Below, piece by piece: positions 1-8,986 of a DNA stretch of 38,028 bases. The first letter of the stretch is position 1, and every line of letters starts with the position of its first letter. This DNA is from Candidatus Limivivens intestinipullorum. GTDB lineage: Bacteria > Bacillota > Clostridia > Lachnospirales > Lachnospiraceae. The stretch lies in the NCBI GenBank assembly GCA_018711185.1, contig DVIQ01000089.1, positions 1-38,028 on the forward strand, given 5' to 3'. The position numbers were made by a program, and so were the translations under genes. Below the pieces are notes generated by a model. That model made no database searches and was not told the DNA's origin. It saw only the letters and a program-made list of their open reading frames with translations.

Positions 1-687
1 CGGAAGCCAAAAGCCCCCGAAGGCTCTGCGCAGAAGACGGTACAGAGCCATGCCGATCATGGAAATGTGGAGGCCGGAAATGGCCAGAATATGGGAAATT
101 CCTCCGCTTTTGTACAGATTCTTTGTCTCCTGGGCCATAAGGCTCCGCTCCCCCAGCACCATGGCTGCCACAACCCCGGCCGTCTCCTGGTCCCCAAGGC
201 CTTTTGCAGCCGTATAGAGCGCCCTGCGGATGACAAAAAGCCCCTGTTTCAGAAAGCTTACGCTTTCCTCCAAAACCTCCGTCCGGGCCTCCTGGATCTG
301 AAAAGACAGGCCCCTGGACGCCTGATAGGCTTTCTGGTCAAACTGCCCCGGATTGGACGCCTCCTCAAAAGGACGCGCGGTTCCCTGAACACGTATCCGG
401 TTTCCGATCTGAAGTTTTGCCTGTTCGTCAGGATAAACAAGAATTGCGGTAGATTTTTGAAAAAGAACCGGGGGATCTTCCGTTTCCCCGGGCACCGTCC
501 CCAGACGGTTTAAGATGAGGCGGACGCCGTCCTGCGTCAGTTCAAGATTGTGAATTGTTCCTTCCAGAATCACCGTCTCCCGGTCCTCAAACGGACAGGG
601 CGGCAGATCCAGGCTTCCTCTCAGGTATTGAATGATACAGACCAAAGACACAAAAAAGAAGAAAAAGAGCAGAGGTCTGTGTCGCAT
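1..687 (-). CDS. comEC: ComEC/Rec2 competence channel, N-terminal part (3' end beyond window)
   Basis: ComEC is the membrane channel that takes single-stranded DNA into the cytoplasm during natural transformation. About 229 residues are visible before the window edge. A first membrane segment (about residues 5-21, LLFFFFFVSLVCII) is followed by a soluble beta-rich stretch. The family's competence-domain motif begins near residue 199 (HILAISGLHISMIGMALY) and is well conserved. I chose the ATG at 687 because AGGAGG lies 7 nt upstream; the ATG at 693 abuts the same site. It is the last gene of the comEA / two-component / GerMN run, 105 nt after the GerMN stop. The hydrolase-like C-terminal domain cannot be checked. 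The identification is firm; whether the gene is intact is unknown. Confidence 0.93.
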   Translation of the reverse strand, partial: MRHRPLLFFFFFVSLVCIIQYLRGSLDLPPCPFEDRETVILEGTIHNLELTQDGVRLILNRLGTVPGETEDPPVLFQKSTAILVYPDEQAKLQIGNRIRVQGTARPFEEASNPGQFDQKAYQASRGLSFQIQEARTEVLEESVSFLKQGLFVIRRALYTAAKGLGDQETAGVVAAMVLGERSLMAQETKNLYKSGGISHILAISGLHISMIGMALYRLLRRAFGGFWLP

Positions 688-744
688 GGACATCCCTCCT
701 GATCGAAATGAATGTTAGCGGGGTTTTCCGCCCCCGCGGCGGCA

Positions 745-767
745 GGCGGCCTTCGAACCGGGCCGCC
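745..767. other. GC-rich hairpin between the GerMN gene and comEC
   Basis: The arms GGCGGCC (745-751) and GGCCGCC (761-767) pair perfectly around a 9-nt loop. No T-run follows on the minus strand, so I do not call a terminator. It could pause transcription or stabilise mRNA between the lipoprotein gene and comEC. Confidence 0.5.
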
Positions 768-792
768 CGTTTCTGACAGCGCAAACGCCGCC

Positions 793-1770
793 TTAATTAA
801 GAACGCCCACCGCGGGCTCCAGAACCGTATCCTGCACGGTCTCCGCCTGGCTTTCCACAGTTTCTACAATGGCGTCATTCCGCGTAAACGGCTCCGCCAG
901 ACTTACGCTGTCCCGGAAAAGAACGTCCGAGGAACCGTTGATCTGGAATACCACGCTGGTGACGCCGCAGTTGTCGCTAAGGGCGTTTACAATAGCATAG
1001 ATGGCTGTCTCCGGGGAAACGCCGCTTCCGGGATTCTGATTAAAGGTATTGTCGAAATTGATCGTACAAACCCCGTCTTTTACCGTTGTCCCAAGAATCT
1101 TCGTGGAACTTGCGGCAATGCTCCCAAGGCGCGGATTGGCCGGGCCCTCCAGGAGCTCCTCAACCACGACTCTCTCCATGGAAGTGTTTGTGGAATAGTA
1201 AATATTCCGCATTTCCCGCTGAAGCTTTGTCCCGTCCCCCGACGCGAAATACAGGGTCAGAGAGGCATACTGATACGAATTGATGCCCTCGCCCCTGGTG
1301 TCGATGAACATATCGCTGGTCATCCTGCCCACCTCGGCTCCCATGGAATCCGTAAGCGGATTTCCTTCTACAGTAAACGTAATGGTGCTGACCCCAGCCA
1401 CCTGCGTCAGGGTCTCTACCACTGCGGTGCGCATCAGGATCTCCGTAATATTGTCCATCTCATAATACGCCTCTCCGAAATCCAGCGTAAGGTTTTCTTC
1501 CGCCAGAGAAAGGCTCAGTACCTCCACCGTATCCGGAATGGCGCTGTGATAGTCCCCGCTGTACTGGGGAACCCGCATCCGGTCCAGCAGCTCCCTGGCC
1601 AGGGGTTCGCCTTCTGTTTCCGAAGCCGTATAGCTCTCCTCCACCAGCCTTGTGCCGCTGGTATTCACATAGTTAATCTGATACCCTCCGGCATCCCGCT
1701 GCCCGCTTGCGCAGCCCGAAAGCAGCAGAGAGGCCAGACAGGCCAGTATCCAACCAATATATCGTTTCAT
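793..1770 (-). CDS. GerMN-domain lipoprotein
   Basis: Predicted surface lipoprotein of 325 residues. A type II signal peptide ends in the lipobox LLSGC (Cys20). Two GerMN-type repeats follow (about residues 55-165 and 190-290), each with the family's pattern of strands such as LTLDFGEAYYEM and CTINFDNTFN, plus TAVVETL- and TAIYAIVNAL-type helices. GerMN domains occur in the B. subtilis germination/sporulation protein GerM and in lipoproteins next to WalRK-like systems. It starts 13 nt after the histidine kinase stop, with GGAGTGG upstream of the ATG at 1770, so it is probably cotranscribed with the kinase. Its role is inferred from position: a cell-envelope accessory to the two-component system. 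The molecular function is not established. Confidence 0.85.
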   Translation of the reverse strand: MKRYIGWILACLASLLLSGCASGQRDAGGYQINYVNTSGTRLVEESYTASETEGEPLARELLDRMRVPQYSGDYHSAIPDTVEVLSLSLAEENLTLDFGEAYYEMDNITEILMRTAVVETLTQVAGVSTITFTVEGNPLTDSMGAEVGRMTSDMFIDTRGEGINSYQYASLTLYFASGDGTKLQREMRNIYYSTNTSMERVVVEELLEGPANPRLGSIAASSTKILGTTVKDGVCTINFDNTFNQNPGSGVSPETAIYAIVNALSDNCGVTSVVFQINGSSDVLFRDSVSLAEPFTRNDAIVETVESQAETVQDTVLEPAVGVLN

Positions 1771-1783
1771 CTGTCCACTCCCG

Positions 1784-3220
1784 CTACTCCACGTACTGTA
1801 AGGGGATCCGCACGGTAAAGGTGGTGCCCTCCCCTTCTTTGCTGTAAACCTTGATGGCGCCCCGGTGCATCAGCACCGCGCTTCTGGTGATGGCAAGACC
1901 CAGGCCCGTGCCGCCGATCTCCCTGGAATGAGACTTGTCCACCCGGTAAAAGCGCTCAAAGATATGCTCCTGGGCCTCCTCCGGGATCCCGATGCCGGAG
2001 TCTTCCACTTTAACATAAAAATACTTGTGATCCGCGTTCACCGACACGTGAACCCAGCCGTCCTCCACATTGTATTTGATGGCGTTCTCCACCAGATTCG
2101 AGATGGCCAGGGTCAGCTTCGTCTCATCCACCTGGGCCGTAACGGGCTTGGAATTTTCCAGCAGAAGCTCGACATTGCGCTTGGCGGCAATGGGCTTTAA
2201 GCGCTTGATGATCAGCTCCATCAGATCGTTGATATTCGTATCCTGAATATTCACGTCCGATGCCTTTTTATCCATCTTCACCAGAGACAGCAGGTCGTTG
2301 ATAATCTTGTTTTCCCGGTCGATCTCCTCCGCGATGTCCGTCATAAACTCTTTGTAAAGCTCCGCCGGGACGTCCTCCTGCATGGTCAGGGAATCCGCCA
2401 GCACCTTCATGGAAGTGATGGGCGTTTTCAGCTCGTGGGATACGTTGGAGACAAACTCCTGACGTGAATCGTCCAGAGCCTTCATCCGCTTGAGCATCCG
2501 GTTAAAGGCTTCGGAGAGAAGCTGCGTCTCTGTGTAATCCGGTATGGAAATATCCTCGTTTAAAAAGCCGCCCTTAATCTCGTCCAGGGACTGGGTCACC
2601 TTTCCAAAAGGCTTTACCAGTACCCTTGAGGCGTAAAAGGCAACGGCAAGCACTGCCACCGACAGCCCGATCTGCAAAAGAAGCACCCGGTTCCCCAGCT
2701 CATTCCGGTCCGCAAGGATATCGTCCGTGGGCGTGCTCACAATCATCACACCGCACACCTGCTCCTCGCTGTCACGGATGGGCACCGTGATCTCCACAAA
2801 CTGGCTGTCCTCGTCAAAGTACATGCTGTCCTCGCCCTGGAAACACTTAATGACCTCCTCGGAGACAATGACCTTCTGCTCATCCAGGTCATAGGTGTCC
2901 CGTACAATCCGGAACGCGCTGTTTACAATGACAATCCGGCCGCTGTAGAGATCCGCCAGCTGGTTTAACTCCATCTCAATGATCTCCGAAGAGCTTCCGG
3001 AGAGGTAATCGCTCTCTCCAAGCTGGTCCGCGATATTCTCGCACTGTCTCTGGACCGTAGCCGTCCGCTGCCGGATGGACATGTTTTTATAACCGGACAG
3101 GATTCCGTATTTCATCAGATTGATGGGAATGATTCCCACCAGGATAAAAATGATGAAAATACGGAACTGAAGACTCTTTCCGTATTTTCGAATAAGCTTG
3201 CTGTTCAGTATTTTTTTCAC
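1784..3220 (-). CDS. WalK/PhoR-like sensor histidine kinase
   Basis: Membrane sensor kinase of about 478 residues. Segments in order: transmembrane helix (about 21-38), extracytoplasmic sensor region, second helix (about 178-198), HAMP-like linker, then HisKA with the H-box FVSNVSHELKTPITS (His262). The ATPase domain has N-box NLVENAIKYN, G1 DSGIGIP, F-box FERFYRVD and G2 GGTGLGLAI, so it should be catalytically complete. I place the start at the GTG at 3220, 16 nt after the regulator's stop, with GGGGG 5 nt before it. A longer reading from 3280 would overlap the regulator and adds residues unlike a kinase N-terminus. The H-box matches WalK closely, but no PAS domain is evident, so WalK-like is as far as I would go. 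Confidence 0.92.
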   Translation of the reverse strand: MKKILNSKLIRKYGKSLQFRIFIIFILVGIIPINLMKYGILSGYKNMSIRQRTATVQRQCENIADQLGESDYLSGSSSEIIEMELNQLADLYSGRIVIVNSAFRIVRDTYDLDEQKVIVSEEVIKCFQGEDSMYFDEDSQFVEITVPIRDSEEQVCGVMIVSTPTDDILADRNELGNRVLLLQIGLSVAVLAVAFYASRVLVKPFGKVTQSLDEIKGGFLNEDISIPDYTETQLLSEAFNRMLKRMKALDDSRQEFVSNVSHELKTPITSMKVLADSLTMQEDVPAELYKEFMTDIAEEIDRENKIINDLLSLVKMDKKASDVNIQDTNINDLMELIIKRLKPIAAKRNVELLLENSKPVTAQVDETKLTLAISNLVENAIKYNVEDGWVHVSVNADHKYFYVKVEDSGIGIPEEAQEHIFERFYRVDKSHSREIGGTGLGLAITRSAVLMHRGAIKVYSKEGEGTTFTVRIPLQYVE

Positions 3221-3236
3221 GGCATCCCCCAAGCTT

Positions 3237-3926
3237 TCAGTGCTGGAAGTAATAACCAACGCCCCACTTCGTATGTACATACTTGGGGTCGCTGGGATTC
3301 TCCTCGATCTTTTCTCTCAGCCGGCGGATATGCACGTCAACGGTGCGCACATCTCCCGGATACTCGTATCCCCAGACAATATTCAGCAGGTTCTCGCGGC
3401 TGTAAACTTTATTCGGATTAAACACCAGAAGCTCCAGAACGTCGAACTCCTTTGCCGTAAGGTTGATCTCCTTTCCGGCGATGCTGACCCGGCGTCCCTC
3501 GCAGTCCAGCTTCAGATCGCCCACCTCCACCACCTTGCTCTTTGTCTGTTCCTCGGCTTTCTTTCCGGTTCTGCGGATAATGGCCTTGATCCGTGCCTTT
3601 ACCTCCAGAATATTAAAGGGCTTTGTGATATAGTCGTCCGCGCCGTATTCCAGGCCCAGAATTTTGTCCATATCGTCTCCCTTTGCCGTGAGCATCACCA
3701 CGGGGACGCTGGAAAACTCCCGGATCTGCTGGCAAACCTCGAATCCCGTAAGCTTTGGCAGCATGACATCCAGAAGTACAATATCGTAATCCCGCTCTTT
3801 TACCATCTTCAGTGCTTCCTCGCCGTCATACGCGCAGTCCACCTCCATGCCGTCCTGCTCCAGGCTGAAACGGATACCCTTTACGATCAGCTTCTCATCA
3901 TCCACTACCAATACTCTCTTAGCCAT
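3237..3926 (-). CDS. OmpR/PhoB-family response regulator (WalR-like)
   Basis: Response regulator of 229 residues that pairs with the downstream kinase. The receiver domain has the acidic pair DD at 9-10, the phosphorylation site Asp53 in VLLDVMLPKLTG, and the switch Lys in ITKPF. The C-terminal winged helix has the PhoB-type signature LTAKEFDVLELL followed by VDVHIRRLREKI. The sequence resembles WalR/YycF, which controls wall metabolism in Firmicutes, but many Clostridia encode several similar regulators. The start at 3926 (MAKRVLVVDDE) is preferred because AGGAG then lies 7 nt upstream; the ATG two codons earlier sits against the ribosome site. It is 12 nt downstream of comEA in transcription order. 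Confidence 0.93.
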   Translation of the reverse strand: MAKRVLVVDDEKLIVKGIRFSLEQDGMEVDCAYDGEEALKMVKERDYDIVLLDVMLPKLTGFEVCQQIREFSSVPVVMLTAKGDDMDKILGLEYGADDYITKPFNILEVKARIKAIIRRTGKKAEEQTKSKVVEVGDLKLDCEGRRVSIAGKEINLTAKEFDVLELLVFNPNKVYSRENLLNIVWGYEYPGDVRTVDVHIRRLREKIEENPSDPKYVHTKWGVGYYFQH

Positions 3927-3938
3927 TTCCATTCTCCT

Positions 3939-4817
3939 TTAGACTACTATTTTATCCTTTATCCTGTTGAAAAGGGCATCCTTGATGCCGCTCACCTTCA
4001 TAATATCCTCAATGGAGGAAAATCCTCCCGTAAGCTCCCGGTACGCCACAATGTCCGCTGCCTTTGCTTCCCCGATACCCGGAAGGGTCTGAAGCTCCTC
4101 CTCGGTAGCCAGGTTGATGTTCACCAGGGCCTCCGTCTGCCCGTCCGCGCCGGAAGCGCCGTCCTGGGGCCCTGATGCGCCGCCGGAAACACTGCTCCCT
4201 GCTCCGGTCAGAATCCCGGACGCAGCCTCTTCCCTGGACGGAATCACCACCTGCTGGCCGTCTGCCAAAGGCGCGGCCTGATTCACCGCTTCCTCCGCAG
4301 CCTCCGCCGTAAGTCCTCCCGCCGCCTCCAGGGCGTCGCAGACCCTGGCGTCAAAAGGCAGCTCATAAACCCCCGGCTTCTTTACCTCCCCGCATACGTG
4401 GACAAAGAGGTGCGCCGCGGCCGTCTCCCCGGAGACAGCCGTTTCGGAAGCACTGTCCATCTTCCCGACGCCAACCCTTTCGGAAACGCCGTCTGTCTTC
4501 GCGACATTTTCCGCATCCGAAGCGCTCCCCGTTTTCGCGTCAGCCTCCGTCTCTGTGCCTAGGACTGCCGTTTCCCCGCTTTCCTGGGCGGACCATTCTG
4601 TCAGCTGATAAAGCTCTCCTTCCCCGCGGCAGCCGGCAAGTCCAAAGACAGCTAAAATCCAAAGCGCGCCGAATCGCAATCCGCGCGCCAAACCGCGCCA
4701 GGCCGACAGCCGCCGGACAGCCTTTGAAAGCGGAAGCCTCTTCCGTATTTCCCTTCTTCTTCGTATAGCAACAGAAGGAATGCCCTCCCGGGCATCCCGC
4801 CGTAATTCTTTCTTCAT
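3939..4817 (-). CDS. comEA: ComEA-like DNA-binding competence lipoprotein
   Basis: ComEA captures double-stranded DNA at the cell surface and delivers it to ComEC. The 292-residue product has a basic N-terminus, a hydrophobic segment ending in the lipobox LAGC (Cys63), a low-complexity Ala/Glu/Ser spacer, a SLBB domain (VHVCGEVKKPGVYELP), a second linker, and a C-terminal helix-hairpin-helix pair (VNINLATEEELQTLPGIGEA ... GFSSIEDIMKVSGIKDALF). The start at ATG 4817 has AAGGA about 10 nt upstream. A longer frame opens at 4952, but its extra 45 residues look unlike a signal peptide. Even with the chosen start, the hydrophobic segment lies unusually far in. The domain pair is diagnostic; the lipoprotein anchor is a prediction. 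Confidence 0.9.
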   Translation of the reverse strand: MKKELRRDAREGIPSVAIRRRREIRKRLPLSKAVRRLSAWRGLARGLRFGALWILAVFGLAGCRGEGELYQLTEWSAQESGETAVLGTETEADAKTGSASDAENVAKTDGVSERVGVGKMDSASETAVSGETAAAHLFVHVCGEVKKPGVYELPFDARVCDALEAAGGLTAEAAEEAVNQAAPLADGQQVVIPSREEAASGILTGAGSSVSGGASGPQDGASGADGQTEALVNINLATEEELQTLPGIGEAKAADIVAYRELTGGFSSIEDIMKVSGIKDALFNRIKDKIVV

Positions 4818-4964
4818 ATCCGTACAATCCTTTCCCTTGCAGTCGATTTCCGCTCCCGCAGGGCCGGAGACGTGTTTCCTCCCCGCCGGAAACCAAAAGC
4901 GCACCCCTTTCCTTTCCGGCCGCGGCCCTTCCTCCCAGGGAAAGCCCCTCATACAGATATAACT

Positions 4965-4993
4965 ATTCTATACGAAAATTTCCAGAAATACAA
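4965..4993 (-). promoter_or_regulatory. Candidate sigma-A promoter for the comEA operon
   Basis: On the minus strand TTGTAT (4993-4988) and TAGAAT (4970-4965) are 17 bp apart. This would start transcription near 4958, giving a leader of about 140 nt before the chosen comEA start. It lies just downstream of the preceding gene's stop. Confidence 0.5.
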
Positions 4994-5006
4994 TACGTTT
5001 TTTGCC

Positions 5007-5435
5007 CTACCACTTAAAGATAATAATCCCGAGAATGGTCAGAAGCATCCCCCATACTTTTTTCCACTCAAAGGGCTGCTGCTGTGTGCCGAACCACCCG
5101 AGAAGCTCGATGACATACGCCACCAGAATCTGGGAGGTCACAATAAGCATGGCGGCTCTGGCCGGCCCCAGGGAGGCCATGCTTTTAATGACCGTCACCG
5201 TGATAAAAGCGCCCAGCACGCCTCCAAGAAGCGCCCACTTATGGGGCATGGCGAAAAGTTCCCCGAAGCTTGTCCGGCCCGTGAAAAACCAGAACACGAG
5301 ACAGACGCACAAGGCGGAAAACTGTACAAAGCAGGTTGCCGTCCACAGGCCGACGTTCTTTGACGCCTCGGTGTTAAAGACGCCCTGCACGCTCATCAGG
5401 GCCCCTGACAGCAGCGCGGTAAGGATTCCAAGCAT
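5007..5435 (-). CDS. YdcZ/DUF606-type small DMT-superfamily membrane protein
   Basis: Hydrophobic protein of 142 residues with four to five predicted membrane helices (LGILTALLSGALMSVQGVFN, CFVQFSALCVCLVFWFF, LLGGVLGAFITVTVIKSMA, AAMLIVTSQILVAYVIELLG, MLLTILGIIIF). The pattern and the SVQGVFN and LGPARAAMLIVTSQ stretches match the YdcZ (DUF606) family, single-repeat relatives of drug/metabolite transporters. Some members work as adjacent pairs, but no partner gene is visible. The substrate is unknown. The ATG at 5435 is preferred over an upstream in-frame start because GGGGG sits 7 nt before it. That Shine-Dalgarno is also the 3' arm of a terminator-like hairpin, which is unusual. Confidence 0.85.
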   Translation of the reverse strand: MLGILTALLSGALMSVQGVFNTEASKNVGLWTATCFVQFSALCVCLVFWFFTGRTSFGELFAMPHKWALLGGVLGAFITVTVIKSMASLGPARAAMLIVTSQILVAYVIELLGWFGTQQQPFEWKKVWGMLLTILGIIIFKW

Positions 5436-5479
5436 AAAAAGACCCCCTTTGCTTTTTCTGAAAGTATGCGCAAAGGGGG
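5436..5479 (-). terminator. Rho-independent terminator after argD that contains the next gene's ribosome site
   Basis: On the minus strand GCCCCCTTTGC pairs with GCAAAGGGGG (plus 5470-5479 and 5443-5452; 10 bp, 17-nt loop), followed by TCTTTTT and immediately the ATG of the DMT gene. The GGGGG of the 3' arm is that gene's only good Shine-Dalgarno. It probably ends argCJBD transcription and limits or gates expression of the DMT gene. Confidence 0.8.
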
Positions 5480-5641
5480 CGTAAATTATGTAAGCGAAAG
5501 CCGCACTTCCCCGGCCCGGGCTTTTGCTGTCCGCGGCGCAGGGATATGCGCGTGCCCGGCCGGCAGATGCCGGAAATTGTATCACGTTCCCGCGGTCTGC
5601 GCGGCATGTGCGCAGATCCGGGCCAAACGGCCGCTGCCATT

Positions 5642-6844
5642 TTACTTTCCGGCAAGAGCCTTATCCAGTTTATCGGCCATCTCGTCGATGTGCTCCTTTT
5701 CGATCACCAGAGGCGGCACCAGGCGAAGCACGTCGCTTCCCGCCGAGAGCACGATCAGTCCCTCGTCCAGGGCGCCTTTCACAACCTGGCCTACGGGAAG
5801 TCCCTTTACCACCAGGCCCTGCATCAGGCCCTTTCCTCTTCTGGATTCCAGGCAGGGATGTTTTTCCACCAGGCGGTCCAGGCAGGCCTCCAGATACGGC
5901 GCCGTCTCCTTTACATGCTCCACAATCCCGTTTTGGGCGTAGAGATCGAAGACCTTGGACACTGCCCGGCAGGCGAAGGGATTGCCCCCGTAGGTGGTGC
6001 CGTGATCTCCGGGCGCTAAGGACGCCGCGGCCGTCTTTTCATCCAGGACAAAGGCCCCCACCGGAACGCCGCAGCCAAGGGCCTTGGCGCAGGTCATGAT
6101 ATTGGGCTTTACCCCGTAATCCTGCCAGGCGAACATGCTGCCTGTGCGTCCCATGCCGCACTGGATTTCATCCAGGATCAGCAGAATATCCCGTTCCTCG
6201 CACAGAGCCTTGACACCCTTTAAAAATTCCGGATCTGCCGGGTAAATGCCGCCCTCTCCCTGAACCGTTTCCAGAATCACGGCGCAGGTGCGGTCATTTA
6301 CGCAGGCCTTTACGCTTTCCAGATCGTTGAATTTCGCGAACCGCACGCCCCCCATCAGCGGCTTGAAGGCCTCCTGATAGTGGGGATTTCCCGTCACGGA
6401 CAGCGCGCCCACGCTGCGCCCGTGGAAGGAATGCTCCATGGCCACAATCTCATGATCCGTCCGGTGGCCGTCCTTGTTCCAAGCATACTTTCTGGCTGCC
6501 TTTATGGCGCCCTCGATGGCCTCCGTGCCGCTGTTGGTAAAAAATACCTTGTCCATGCCGCAGGCATCCAGAAGCTTTTCGGCAGCCTCCACCGCCGGCG
6601 CGTTATAGTACAGGTTTGAAGTATGAATCAGCTTATCGATCTGATCCTTTAAGGCCGCGTCAAAGTCCTGGTAATGGTATCCCAGGGCAAACACCGCGAT
6701 TCCCGCGCCGAAATCCAGGTATTTCTTTCCTTCCATGTCATAAAGGTATACGCCCTCTCCCCGGTCAAGAACCACCGGAAAGCGGTTGTAAGTGTGAAGC
6801 AGAACCTCCTCGGCCCGCTCCATATATTCACTGGCAGTTCTCAT
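5642..6844 (-). CDS. argD: Acetylornithine aminotransferase
   Basis: PLP enzyme converting N-acetylglutamate 5-semialdehyde to N2-acetylornithine in arginine synthesis. The 400 residues fit the family length. Visible signatures: [16 protein letters not shown] near 105-120 (phosphate cup), the class-III aminotransferase stretch [14 protein letters not shown] with PLP-binding Asp225, and the Schiff-base Lys254 in [11 protein letters not shown]. The start at ATG 6844 lies inside the end of argB (17-nt overlap), with AGGAGG about 9 nt upstream, suggesting translational coupling. It is last in argC-argJ-argB-argD and is followed by a terminator hairpin. It could also serve in lysine/DAP synthesis as succinyl-DAP aminotransferase, as some ArgD proteins do; that is family knowledge, not visible here. 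Confidence 0.95.
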   Translation of the reverse strand: MRTASEYMERAEEVLLHTYNRFPVVLDRGEGVYLYDMEGKKYLDFGAGIAVFALGYHYQDFDAALKDQIDKLIHTSNLYYNAPAVEAAEKLLDACGMDKVFFTNSGTEAIEGAIKAARKYAWNKDGHRTDHEIVAMEHSFHGRSVGALSVTGNPHYQEAFKPLMGGVRFAKFNDLESVKACVNDRTCAVILETVQGEGGIYPADPEFLKGVKALCEERDILLILDEIQCGMGRTGSMFAWQDYGVKPNIMTCAKALGCGVPVGAFVLDEKTAAASLAPGDHGTTYGGNPFACRAVSKVFDLYAQNGIVEHVKETAPYLEACLDRLVEKHPCLESRRGKGLMQGLVVKGLPVGQVVKGALDEGLIVLSAGSDVLRLVPPLVIEKEHIDEMADKLDKALAGK

Positions 6845-7727
6845 AATAGCGTTCCTCCTCGTCTCCGATAATCGCCGTTCCCACGCCCTTGTTGGTAAAG
6901 AACTCAAGAAGCAGACAGTGGGCGATGCGGCCGTCCAGAATATGGACTCTGGATACGCCCGCCTTGATGGCGTCCACACAGTTGCGGATCTTGGGCAGCA
7001 TGCCGCCTCCTACATTTCCGCTTTCCAGAAGGGCCTCCGCCTCCGGAACCGTCAGCTCCGAAATCAGGCTGGTTTTGTCCAGGGGATCCCGGTAAACGCC
7101 TTCAATGTCCGTCAGGAAAGCCAGCTTCGCGGCGCCCATGGCCGTGGCGATGGCACAGGCGGCGTCGTCCGCGTTGATATTGAAAGAATGGTACTCGCTG
7201 TCCGAGCCGATGGGGCAGATCACCGGAACGAAATCATTGTCCATAAGGGTCGTCAAAAGTCCGGTATTTACCTCTGTCACCTCGCCTACGAAGCCGATGT
7301 CCTTTCCTCCCGCCAGCTTTTTCCGGACCCGGAGAATGGAGCCGTCTTTTCCGCTGACACCCACCGCCTTGACGCCCACCTTTTCCATCATGGACACCAG
7401 GCCTTTGTTCACTTTATTCAGAACCATCTCCGCCACTTCCATGGTGGCCTTGTCCGTCACGCGAAGACCGTTTACAAACTGCGTCTCCAGACCGGCCTTG
7501 TTCACCCAGCGGGTAATCTCCTTTCCGCCGCCGTGAACGATCACAGGCCGGAAGCCCACCAGCTTTAAAAGGGCCACATCGCGGATCACGTTTTTCTTCA
7601 GCTCATGATCCACCATGGCGCTTCCGCCGTATTTCACCACAATGGTTTTTCCATGAAACCGCTGGATATAGGGCAGCGCCTCATTCAGGACATTGGCTTT
7701 CTGCAGCCAGTTTTCCATATTTTCCAT
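6828..7727 (-). CDS. argB: Acetylglutamate kinase
   Basis: Phosphorylates N-acetylglutamate with ATP, normally the arginine-feedback step in organisms using the cyclic (ArgJ) pathway. The 299-residue protein has the amino-acid-kinase glycine loop [10 protein letters not shown] (about 29-38), the substrate motif [10 protein letters not shown], and the [16 protein letters not shown] nucleotide region followed by FLTDIEGVY. An N-terminal helix ([21 protein letters not shown]) resembles that of arginine-sensitive, hexameric kinases, so feedback inhibition is plausible. The ATG at 7727 has AGGAGGAAG just upstream. It follows argJ by 11 nt and overlaps argD by 17 nt. Confidence 0.96.
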   Translation of the reverse strand: MENMENWLQKANVLNEALPYIQRFHGKTIVVKYGGSAMVDHELKKNVIRDVALLKLVGFRPVIVHGGGKEITRWVNKAGLETQFVNGLRVTDKATMEVAEMVLNKVNKGLVSMMEKVGVKAVGVSGKDGSILRVRKKLAGGKDIGFVGEVTEVNTGLLTTLMDNDFVPVICPIGSDSEYHSFNINADDAACAIATAMGAAKLAFLTDIEGVYRDPLDKTSLISELTVPEAEALLESGNVGGGMLPKIRNCVDAIKAGVSRVHILDGRIAHCLLLEFFTNKGVGTAIIGDEEERYYENCQ

Positions 7728-7738
7728 AATCTTCCTCC

Positions 7739-8959
7739 TCAGGAGCGGTAGTCCGCGTTAATTTTCACATAGTCAAAGGTCAGATCGCAGCCCCAGGCTG
7801 TGGCGGATGCCTCTCCCATATGCATATCCGCCAGGGCGGTCACTTCCTTTTCCGAAAGAATTCTGGTGGCTTCCTCCTCGCTGTATCCGGTGTCCACGCC
7901 GTTTCGGATAATCTGGAGCCGTCCCGCCGCGCTCTCGAAATACAGATCCACTTTCTCCGGATCAAAATTTACCCCGGAGTATCCCAGGGCGCACAGAATC
8001 CGTCCCCAGTTGGCGTCATGGCCGAAAATAGCCGCCTTGGTCAGATTGGAAGTGATCACGGACTTTGCCAGGATCCGGGCATTTTCCTTTGTATCCGCTC
8101 CCGTCACCGTTACCTCAAACAGCGCCGTGGCGCCCTCGCCGTCCCCGGCCATCTTCTTCGCCAGGGTGGTATTTACCACGTTCAGCGCCTGGCAGAAAGC
8201 CCGGTAGTCCTCGTTTTCCTCCGTGATCTTCGGATTTTCCGCCTGGCCGTTGGCAAGGAGGAGAACCGTGTCGTTGGTGGAGGTGTCCCCGTCCACGGAG
8301 ATCATATTGTAGGTGTCCACGATGTCGGCGCTCAGGGCTTTCTGCAGAAGCTCCTTGGAAATGTCCGCGTCCGTGGTCACAAAGCTTAACATGGTGCACA
8401 TGTTCGGATGGATCATGCCGGAGCCCTTGCACATGCCGCCGATGGTCACGGTCTTTCCTCCAAGGGTAAGCTTTACAGCCACCTCTTTCTTTACCGTATC
8501 CGTGGTCATGATGGCCTCCGCCGCCATGGTTCCCGCCTCCGGCGTGTCCGCCAGCATGGGAACCATAATCTCCACGCCCTTTTCGATGGTTTCCATGGGA
8601 AGCTGCCGGCCGATTACGCCGGTGGACGCCACCAGAACCTCGTTCTCGGAAATGCCCAGAAGCTTGGCCGCTTTCTCTGCCGTCCGGCGGCAGCAGGCAA
8701 GTCCTTCCTCTCCGGTGCAGGCGTTTGCCACGCCGCTGTTGACCACCACCGCTCTGGCGGAGGGAACCTCGGCAACCAGCTTTTTATCCCACTTCACCGG
8801 GGCTGCCTTAACCACGTTTGTGGTGAAGGTTCCGGCGCTCACCGCCGGGGCCTGGCTGTAAATCATAGCCATATCCTTTTTCTCTTTTTTAATTCCGGCG
8901 AAAACACCCACCGCCTGAAATCCCTTTGGGGCGGTAACGCCTCCTGTGATCACTTTCAT
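7739..8959 (-). CDS. argJ: Bifunctional ornithine acetyltransferase / N-acetylglutamate synthase
   Basis: Transfers the acetyl group from acetylornithine to glutamate, closing the cyclic arginine pathway. It belongs to the self-cleaving Ntn-hydrolase-like ArgJ family. The 406-residue protein has the cleavage/nucleophile site [16 protein letters not shown], in which Thr189 is the expected new N-terminus. The more usual Ala before this Thr is Cys here. [12 protein letters not shown] near 111 forms the oxyanion region, and [17 protein letters not shown] is present downstream. The ATG at 8959 has GGAG 8 nt upstream; a TTG two codons earlier is less likely. It lies between argC and argB, with 27- and 11-nt gaps. 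Confidence 0.96.
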   Translation of the reverse strand: MKVITGGVTAPKGFQAVGVFAGIKKEKKDMAMIYSQAPAVSAGTFTTNVVKAAPVKWDKKLVAEVPSARAVVVNSGVANACTGEEGLACCRRTAEKAAKLLGISENEVLVASTGVIGRQLPMETIEKGVEIMVPMLADTPEAGTMAAEAIMTTDTVKKEVAVKLTLGGKTVTIGGMCKGSGMIHPNMCTMLSFVTTDADISKELLQKALSADIVDTYNMISVDGDTSTNDTVLLLANGQAENPKITEENEDYRAFCQALNVVNTTLAKKMAGDGEGATALFEVTVTGADTKENARILAKSVITSNLTKAAIFGHDANWGRILCALGYSGVNFDPEKVDLYFESAAGRLQIIRNGVDTGYSEEEATRILSEKEVTALADMHMGEASATAWGCDLTFDYVKINADYRS

Positions 8960-8986
8960 ATCCAAAACTCCTTTTTCTTTCGCTTT

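Noticed and set aside
712..1818. A 368-codon plus-strand open frame
   Set aside because: It is antisense to the GerMN lipoprotein gene, which has a lipobox, ribosome site and domain pattern.
3198..4175. A 325-codon plus-strand open frame
   Set aside because: It is antisense to the response regulator and the end of comEA; no motifs.
4818..4952. A longer comEA reading from ATG 4952
   Set aside because: It would start about 6 nt from the predicted transcription start and adds 45 residues without a signal peptide; ATG 4817 has a usable ribosome site.
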